From the NCBI GenBank assembly GCA_002298995.1, contig DBMO01000022.1, forward strand, positions 1 to 18,676: DNA of 18,676 nt, written 5' to 3'. A program made the position numbers and the translations under genes. The notes beneath the pieces were generated by a model. It was not told the DNA's origin. It saw only the letters and a program-made list of their open reading frames with translations, and searched no databases. Source of the DNA: Desulfarculales bacterium UBA696. GTDB taxonomy: Bacteria; Desulfobacterota; Syntrophobacteria; Syntrophobacterales; Syntrophobacteraceae. Below are positions 14,437-18,676 of the stretch, piece by piece (within the stretch, counting starts at the first letter, position 1; each line of letters opens with the position of its first letter).

Positions 14437-15177
14437 CTACCAGTTTTCGGCCATTTCTCGGTTCAGGAGGTACTTGGCAACGGCTGCTTCGAGGGAGTAT
14501 GCGGTGGGTTTGCCCTCGATTGAGGCTTGCAGCACTTCCAGGTCGGATTTCCAGGCGACGTCTCCGGGCGCGAGCAGGCAAATGCTGCCCGGCATGTAGG
14601 AAGTCGATAATTTTCCGGGCCGGAAATAGTAATGCTCCTCGCTGTGGCCGGTCGTAAAGGCCCTCTTCGCCGGGGGCATGTCATTGGGTTTGAACCACAG
14701 CTTGATCTCGCGTTCCGCGTCTTCAGGATTTGCAGAGGCGTGGATGAGGTTATCCATTCTGTCGCCGACCATTTTTCCCGATTCGTCGAAAATTGGCACC
14801 ACGGTACCGAGCGACCGGATGGAGCCGGGCTTTTCATCCCTTGCGACGTGAGGATTGGTCGGACCGCAAACTTCCCGGACCTTGGCGATTGCCCCCGGTC
14901 CTTCATATATTATCGCAATCACCCTCTGTTTGTCGGAATCGTTCGGGTAGTGAAGGTGGCCGGTTATCATCTCGAGCAGCGAAGGAAAGAAGACTTTTCC
15001 GACGTGTTCGGCATAGTGGGCCTCAGCGAGCAGCTTCGTTACTTTTACTACCTTGGTGGCTGCGAATATGAGGGAGGTGTGGTATTCCGACAATTGGGAC
15101 AGGACGTATCCCGTAAGGGAGTTTTTCAAGGCATCGGGCTTAATCAGCACGAGCGTCTGTTGAACATCTTTCCGCAT
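14437..15177 (-). CDS. Atypical nucleoside diphosphate kinase-like protein with C-terminal extension
   Basis: A 246-residue protein whose first 165 residues follow the NDK fold, which passes phosphate between nucleotides through a phosphohistidine. Conserved points are LVLIKPDAL (9-17, with Lys13), HYAEHVGKVFF (54-64), Arg101, CGPTNPHVARDEKPGSIR (104-121) and NLIHASANPEDAEREIKLWF (143-162), with His146 at the catalytic position. It differs from normal NDK (about 140 residues) in two ways: about 15 extra residues between PGSIR and NLIH, including VPIFDESGKMVGDRMD (127-142), and a tail of about 80 residues without a recognised domain. The ATG at 15177 has GGAGG eight bases upstream and is preferred to one ten codons earlier. 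All key residues remain, so activity is plausible. Confidence 0.8.
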   Translation of the reverse strand: MRKDVQQTLVLIKPDALKNSLTGYVLSQLSEYHTSLIFAATKVVKVTKLLAEAHYAEHVGKVFFPSLLEMITGHLHYPNDSDKQRVIAIIYEGPGAIAKVREVCGPTNPHVARDEKPGSIRSLGTVVPIFDESGKMVGDRMDNLIHASANPEDAEREIKLWFKPNDMPPAKRAFTTGHSEEHYYFRPGKLSTSYMPGSICLLAPGDVAWKSDLEVLQASIEGKPTAYSLEAAVAKYLLNREMAENW

Positions 15178-15377
15178 TAATTTTTCCTCCGGACTAAAGA
15201 TTTTCATGTGAATAGCTGTAACCTTAGATTCTAATCCGTTCCGAAGCGGTTGTGGAGCCCCCTGGCCCGGACATCCGCCGAAATCGGCGTGGGCATTATG
15301 CAGCCGAGCGCGGCAACTTACAAGGATTTGTTGGCTTTTCGGGGTACCAGGGGACCGTCCCGTGCTGTTTACAGCCT

Positions 15378-15426
15378 GATAAAGAAATCCCCCTGGCGCT
15401 CAGGCCGCCAGGGGGATTTCTTTATC
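15378..15426 (-). terminator. Perfect 20-bp hairpin terminator
   Basis: Bases 15378-15397 and 15407-15426 are exact reverse complements around a nine-base loop. The centre of the stem is GC-rich (CCCCCTGGC) and the outer part is A/T-rich, so each strand ends in a U-rich run. It starts 15 bases after the stop of the six-cysteine gene, which it most likely terminates. It could act in both directions, but the Ndk-like gene on its other side runs away from it. Confidence 0.85.
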
Positions 15427-15441
15427 TTCCGACCATGTGGT

Positions 15442-15783
15442 TTAGTTGTCCATGGCCGGTCCGGGATAGAGCTTGAGGGCCGGTCTTTTCCCGTCGAGGA
15501 TCGTGAGCGACTGGGCGAAATTCTCGATCGCCGCTTCGCAGCTCGCATCGTCATTTACGGGCAGGCCCTGGGCGAACACGCTGAACCAGAAAGACAGCTC
15601 GAAGCAGGGCATATCCCGTCGGAAAGGAAAAGATTCGAGGTTGGTGTGTCCCGGAAATTTCTCGCAGACATATATCCCGGCCCCCCCGGCATCCAGGTCG
15701 TACTCGCATGCCAGGTTGGCGCAGTTGAGACAGCTCAGGCCGGATGAGCGCTGGTGCGGAGCTATCAGCTTTTTGAGTTCCAT
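15442..15783 (-). CDS. Hypothetical six-cysteine protein, 113 aa
   Basis: A 113-residue soluble protein with cysteines at 18, 21, 26, 40, 60 and 82. The first three form C-x2-C-x4-C in SCLNCANLACEY (17-28), with later ones in YVCEKFPG (38-45) and DMPCFEL (57-63). Such spacing suggests a zinc or iron-sulfur site, but I do not recognise the family. There is no signal peptide. The ATG at 15783 is preferred over an earlier one at 15822 because GAGGAG lies six bases upstream. It is followed by a perfect hairpin terminator. The exported-protein gene ends 81 bases upstream. Confidence 0.75.
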   Translation of the reverse strand: MELKKLIAPHQRSSGLSCLNCANLACEYDLDAGGAGIYVCEKFPGHTNLESFPFRRDMPCFELSFWFSVFAQGLPVNDDASCEAAIENFAQSLTILDGKRPALKLYPGPAMDN

Positions 15784-15864
15784 TTCTTCTCCTCGTCTTG
15801 CCGCATTACGATGTTGATTCACTCAAAATTTCGAATATGCCGGTTAACAGTGCGCAGCCGTGAC

Positions 15865-16170
15865 TTACGGGCCCACATAGACTGAAAAACCCGGAAAATA
15901 GATGCCGATCGGGATCCCTGCGCCATAGGCCGGGATTGGAGCCTCAGACCAGTGGCGATGGCGTTCCGGGTACCAGGCCCTCGAAGTCCAGCCGTTCCAC
16001 GCCGGGTCTCCGTACACACGGTTCTCGTAGGCGTAGCCGGAATAGTGGCGGTGATGGGGCCTGTCCCATCCGCGATTTCCGTCATGAGTCCATGAATAAG
16101 CGGGGGCAGCCAATATGAAGACGGCCGCTGCCGCAACCATCAACGTTTTTAATTTCAGAAAGAATTTCAT
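15865..16170 (-). CDS. Small exported protein rich in Tyr, Trp, His and Gly, 101 aa
   Basis: A 101-residue protein with a clear Sec signal peptide: positive start MKFFLKLK, hydrophobic core MVAAAAVFILAA (11-22) and a likely cleavage site near APAYS (22-26). The mature part of about 75 residues is rich in aromatic residues, His, Pro and Gly (HHRHYSGYAYENRVYG near 39-54) and ends in a hydrophobic Gly/Pro stretch (IPIGIYFPGFSVYVGP, 86-101). It has no cysteine. It resembles many small periplasmic or surface proteins of unknown function, and no role can be assigned. The ATG at 16170 has AAGGAG seven bases upstream; the longer frame to 16245 lacks such a site. Confidence 0.75.
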   Translation of the reverse strand: MKFFLKLKTLMVAAAAVFILAAPAYSWTHDGNRGWDRPHHRHYSGYAYENRVYGDPAWNGWTSRAWYPERHRHWSEAPIPAYGAGIPIGIYFPGFSVYVGP

Positions 16171-16505
16171 TGCCGATCTCCTTGCTGGTGAATCCTGCGC
16201 CAGCATCGTCCGAAACAATTGCATTTGCGCTCGCGGTACCTGCACACTTGCCGGTATCGTTTCGAATTACTGCATATTACTAGGCAAAAGATGTGCCATC
16301 GATGCAAATGCTTTTGTGGAGCGGCTTTTGAAGGTGGAGCACCCGGCAGGGCCATTTGAAAGTTACGATGTTTGCACTCGGCCATGCAGATTTTTGCACG
16401 TTTTGAGCATTAAAAGTTGGTCCTTAGGGAAGATTCCGGCATTTCGCGAATTGTACTCGGGCTGGGTTGAGCGCGGCCGGCATCAGAACCAAAATTGATT
16501 TCACG
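16171..16505. other. Gap upstream of the exported-protein gene
   Basis: This stretch is gene-free as far as can be supported. Open frames on both strands cross it, but they have no ribosome binding site and an unlikely Cys/Arg/His-rich composition. It should hold the promoter of the exported-protein gene; no clear -35/-10 pair stands out. Confidence 0.5.
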
Positions 16506-16555
16506 AAAAACAAAACCCAACAACTCCCGTTCCGGAGTTGTTGGGTTTTGTTTTT
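16506..16555 (-). terminator. Perfect 22-bp hairpin terminator of the NIL-ferredoxin gene
   Basis: Bases 16506-16527 and 16534-16555 are exact reverse complements around a six-base loop. The stem centre reads CCCAACAACTCC and the outer part is A-rich on one side and T-rich on the other, so both strands end in a U-run. It starts 26 bases after the stop of the ferredoxin gene. It could also stop plus-strand transcription. Confidence 0.9.
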
Positions 16556-16580
16556 ACCAATTCCATCAAAGCTTGCCCGA

Positions 16581-17003
16581 TCAGGCAAGCGAGCGGTCGA
16601 AAGTAACTATCATTGCCCTTACGGGGCAAGTTTTTACGCAGGCCTCGCAGGCGCTGCACCTTTCGGACTCGAAAAGAACTTCCATTTCCGGCCGGCTGAT
16701 GTGGAGCGCCCCGGTCGGGCAAACAGCGGTACAGGACCCGCACTGGTAACACCTGTCGTTATCGCGCCTTATACCCTGGCCGACGGCATCGACTTCGACC
16801 CCGACATCTTCGAGGTATTTCAGCCCCCGGTCAAAGTCCTCCCTCTCCCCGCGCAGCTCCATAACAATCATTCCCTCACGGCGGGGGGAAATCTGGGCCT
16901 TCAAAATATTGAAGCTCAGGTGATGGGCGCTCACCATGTTGCTGATGATAGGCTGATCCACAACATCTTTGGAAAACCTCAGTAAAAGCATTTTCGAATA
17001 CAT
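16581..17003 (-). CDS. NIL-domain ferredoxin (two 4Fe-4S clusters)
   Basis: A 140-residue cytoplasmic protein. Residues 1-77 form a NIL domain (MYSKMLLLRFSKDVVDQPII at the start, GMIVMELRGEREDF at 44-57). Residues 84-127 form a two-cluster ferredoxin with CYQCGSCTAVCP (85-96) and CSACEACVKTCP (116-127); all eight cysteines are present. In methanogens such a protein (MA1822 type) works with a DUF39 protein (MA1821) in reductive homocysteine formation from aspartate semialdehyde, and relatives occur in Desulfobacterota. No DUF39 gene is in this window, so that role is inferred. The ATG at 17003 has AAGGAG seven bases upstream, better than the longer frame to 17030. It has a predicted promoter and its own terminator, so it is probably monocistronic. 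Confidence 0.9.
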   Translation of the reverse strand: MYSKMLLLRFSKDVVDQPIISNMVSAHHLSFNILKAQISPRREGMIVMELRGEREDFDRGLKYLEDVGVEVDAVGQGIRRDNDRCYQCGSCTAVCPTGALHISRPEMEVLFESERCSACEACVKTCPVRAMIVTFDRSLA

Positions 17004-17072
17004 CTTGCTGCTCCTTCCGCCGGACGGCAAATATTTTTAGGCTCGATCCGGCTACGTTTGGGGAGATGAGAC

Positions 17073-17100
17073 AATCTACAATAACATTGCCCGAACTCAA
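17073..17100 (-). promoter_or_regulatory. Predicted promoter of the NIL-ferredoxin gene
   Basis: On the minus strand TTGAGT (17100-17095) and TAGATT (17078-17073) are 16 bases apart, about 70 bases before the ATG at 17003. Each hexamer matches the sigma-70 consensus in four of six positions. Confidence 0.4.
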
Positions 17101-17121
17101 GTCTCAATCTTTTTTGGACTC

Positions 17122-17149
17122 TTGCTGGCAGGTTCCACCTTCTTATAAT
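17122..17149 (+). promoter_or_regulatory. Possible promoter upstream of the Rrf2 gene
   Basis: A perfect TATAAT at 17144-17149 is preceded by TTGCTG at 17122-17127 with a 16-base spacer. It would give a leader of about 200 bases to the Rrf2 start at 17362, so it is long but possible. A palindrome, GATCCGGATC at 17337-17346, overlaps one of two TCCGGA boxes and lies 15 bases before the ATG, where an autoregulator could bind. No gene is visible between 17004 and 17361. Confidence 0.35.
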
Positions 17150-17361
17150 GCACGGTGGGCGCTCGCCTTGTTTTCCTTGACCCGTGGTTCCTAAAGGCTA
17201 TACTTCACTCGAATCCGATGATTGGAAAAAGTTTCGGTCTTTTTCATGCCGTTTGGGCAATTTCGCAATTCGCCGTCTCGGCCCGTAGTCCGTTTCCATG
17301 GTGAATTTTCGAAGGTCTTGACGATTTTCCGGAAACGATCCGGATCCTAAAGAAGCTGGTT

Positions 17362-17847
17362 ATGAAATTGTCTACTAGGAGCCGATACGGCGTCCGCCTG
17401 ATGCTGGATATGGCCCTGCATAGCAACGGCGGGCCTGCTAGGCTTGGTGACATTGCCAGGAGGCAGGAGATCCCGTTAAAGTACCTGGAGCAGATAATCA
17501 TAAGTCTCAAGAAGGCCGGGTATGTAAAAAGCATTAGGGGGCCAAAGGGCGGGCATTTGCCGGCAAAACCTCTCGAAAAAATCACCGTGGGCGAGGTCGT
17601 GGCGGTCCTTGAAGGGGGCATAAAGCTTACCAGGTGCACAGATCAGCCAGAGGTCTGCGATCGCTCCGCATCGTGCGTAACCCGGTTTCTCTGGAAAGAG
17701 GCAACCGATGCCATGCTGGAGCGGCTTGACGCGGTGACCTTCTCTGATTTGGTGGAAATGTCGGCTGCGGGCGGTGAGTTGACCGGATGTGGTGAGTCGG
17801 CCGGCACAAGCCACCGGGCAAGGGTCCCCGAACGATCCGAGGATTGA
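17362..17847 (+). CDS. Rrf2-family transcriptional regulator, probably Fe-S binding
   Basis: A 161-residue winged-helix regulator of the Rrf2/IscR family. The N-terminus MKLSTRSRYGVRLMLDMALH (1-20), the recognition region PLKYLEQIIISLKKAG (38-53) and the wing VKSIRGPKGGH (55-65) are typical. Three cysteines in the cluster loop, Cys92, Cys99 and Cys105 (RCTDQPEVCDRSASC, 91-105), fit the 2Fe-2S site of IscR, with one residue more between the first two than in E. coli IscR (Cys92, 98, 104). The tail after about 135 is longer and less conserved and adds Cys143. No isc or suf gene adjoins it. The next gene, encoding a MOSC protein, starts 51 bases downstream in the same direction, so the two may form a pair. 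Confidence 0.92.
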   Translation: MKLSTRSRYGVRLMLDMALHSNGGPARLGDIARRQEIPLKYLEQIIISLKKAGYVKSIRGPKGGHLPAKPLEKITVGEVVAVLEGGIKLTRCTDQPEVCDRSASCVTRFLWKEATDAMLERLDAVTFSDLVEMSAAGGELTGCGESAGTSHRARVPERSED

Positions 17848-17898
17848 TGGTTTAATGCGGGACTCTCGGAAATAAAACGCGGGAAAGGGAAATGCTCG

Positions 17899-18348
17899 AT
17901 GAAGATTAAGTCGATTGCTGTCAGCAAGAAAAAGGGAACGCGCAAGGAATGCGTCGAGCAGGCGACTCTCCTAAAGGAACACGGCATAGAAGGCGACGCG
18001 CATGCCGGGCCGTGGCACAGGCAGGTGAGCTTTCTGGCCATGGAGAGTATAGAAAAGGCTAAGGCTGCCGGCCTTACGGTTGATTTTGGCGATTTTGCCG
18101 AAAATATAGCAACGGAAGGAATCGACTGGCCCAATATCCCGCTGGGCTCGAGGTTCAAACTGGGGGAATCGGTCCTTGTGGAGGTTACCCAGATTGGCAA
18201 GGAATGCCACAAAAAATGTGCAATCTACTACCAGGCCGGTGACTGCATCATGCCGCGCGAGGGGGTATTCGCAAGAGTTCTCGAAGGCGGCATCATCCGC
18301 CGTGAAGACCCGGTGGTCGCCCTGGGGAAGTCGCCCGCCTCCGATTAA
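17899..18348 (+). CDS. MOSC domain-containing protein
   Basis: A 149-residue stand-alone MOSC domain, related to the C-terminal sulfur-carrier domain of molybdenum-cofactor sulfurases. Visible are LKEHGIEGDAHAG (25-37), DFAENIATEG (65-74) and the conserved cysteine in GKECHKKC (100-107, Cys103), which is expected to carry sulfur or bind the cofactor. PLGSRFKLGESVLVEVTQIG (81-100) is the usual strand before it. The ATG is preceded by AGGGAA about 11 bases upstream. It follows the Rrf2 gene by 51 bases. Short MOSC proteins in anaerobes are thought to help molybdenum- or tungsten-enzyme maturation, but the substrate here is unknown and no other cofactor gene is in the window. Confidence 0.9.
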   Translation: MKIKSIAVSKKKGTRKECVEQATLLKEHGIEGDAHAGPWHRQVSFLAMESIEKAKAAGLTVDFGDFAENIATEGIDWPNIPLGSRFKLGESVLVEVTQIGKECHKKCAIYYQAGDCIMPREGVFARVLEGGIIRREDPVVALGKSPASD

Positions 18349-18676
18349 CGGCCCAGCCAAGCCCTGAGGTCCCGGATCGAGCCTTAAAGGGCAATTCTCT
18401 CGCACGTGGGACAGGCTTACCTGCCAGCCTCCGGATTTTTGCCGTTCCACCCTTAAATTCCTGGATTTCCCCTTTCTTTTCCACCACACTTTCCCTTGCA
18501 AATCTGATATTTATCATAGCTAATGTATACTGAGGGCAGACAAAGATACTTTTGAACCGAGGTACCCCGATATACGCGGAGAAGTGCATCCGGTCCGATC
18601 GATAGGCGCCGGCGGATTTTAGTGGTCGATTTCATAAATTCGGTAACGAATTGAACTGTAGGGTGGTCACAGGCTT
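18349..18676. other. Gene-free right edge with a partial repeat
   Basis: No convincing gene is seen in the last 328 bases. An AT-rich part at about 18496-18531 holds TTGCAA and TATACT hexamers that could belong to a promoter for a gene beyond the window, but their spacing is poor. The last 20 bases (18657-18676) begin like the GTGGGCAC-family element at 14279 (TGTAGGGTGGNCAC), so a further copy is cut by the window edge. Confidence 0.4.

Noticed and set aside
16167..16385. 72-codon minus-strand frame overlapping the exported-protein start as ATGA
   Set aside because: No Shine-Dalgarno, a Cys/Arg/His-rich unlikely composition, and a normal independent start for the downstream gene. The overlap is probably chance.

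Overview
The window looks like chromosomal DNA of a Gram-negative anaerobe, most likely of the Desulfobacterota (former Deltaproteobacteria, perhaps near Syntrophobacterales). The placement is inferred from the gene set: a Kdo transferase implies lipopolysaccharide. A LarB, an archease of the deltaproteobacterial type, a NIL-domain ferredoxin, a short MOSC protein and a cobalamin-type threonine-phosphate decarboxylase are typical of that group. No rRNA or tRNA gene, CRISPR array, insertion sequence, phage gene or plasmid gene was recognised. The region is mostly housekeeping genes, with structured repeats in the gaps between them.

Layout. (1) 1-1344: an inverted repeat, then a CobD-like PLP enzyme on the plus strand. 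(2) 1326-3949: a minus-strand run of a zinc-ribbon methyltransferase, cysQ, an archease and a 91-residue protein whose end overlaps the CobD-like gene. (3) 3950-4440: a repeat-filled gap. (4) 4441-6132: glnS on the minus strand, with a predicted promoter near 6282-6310. (5) 6590-9342: a minus-strand operon of a 55-residue Cys-containing ORF, waaA, larB and an unknown 141-residue protein. The waaA reading frame shows that its start is a CTG with a perfect Shine-Dalgarno at 9150, not the first ATG. (6) 9654-14201: dnaN and an M16C metallopeptidase on the plus strand, separated by about 500 bases holding a second copy of a structured repeat. (7) 14202-14436: nested inverted repeats between convergent genes. 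(8) 14437-17003: minus-strand genes for an atypical nucleoside diphosphate kinase-like protein, a six-cysteine protein, a small exported protein and a NIL-ferredoxin. Two of these end in perfect long hairpin terminators. (9) 17362-18348: an Rrf2 regulator with three putative cluster-binding cysteines, followed by a MOSC protein.

How the genes fit together. The only obvious operons are the four-gene methyltransferase-cysQ-archease run and the 55-aa ORF-waaA-larB-hypothetical run, where waaA and larB overlap by ATGA. Several genes are orphans relative to their usual partners: archease without rtcB, larB without larC or larE, dnaN without dnaA or recF, the NIL-ferredoxin without its DUF39 partner, and cobD without other cobalamin genes. 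No clear new multi-gene system was found. The best leads are the CTG-started waaA with its small upstream ORF, the kinase-like protein with an insertion and a C-terminal extension, and the 111-nt structured repeat present twice with nearly constant internal spacing.
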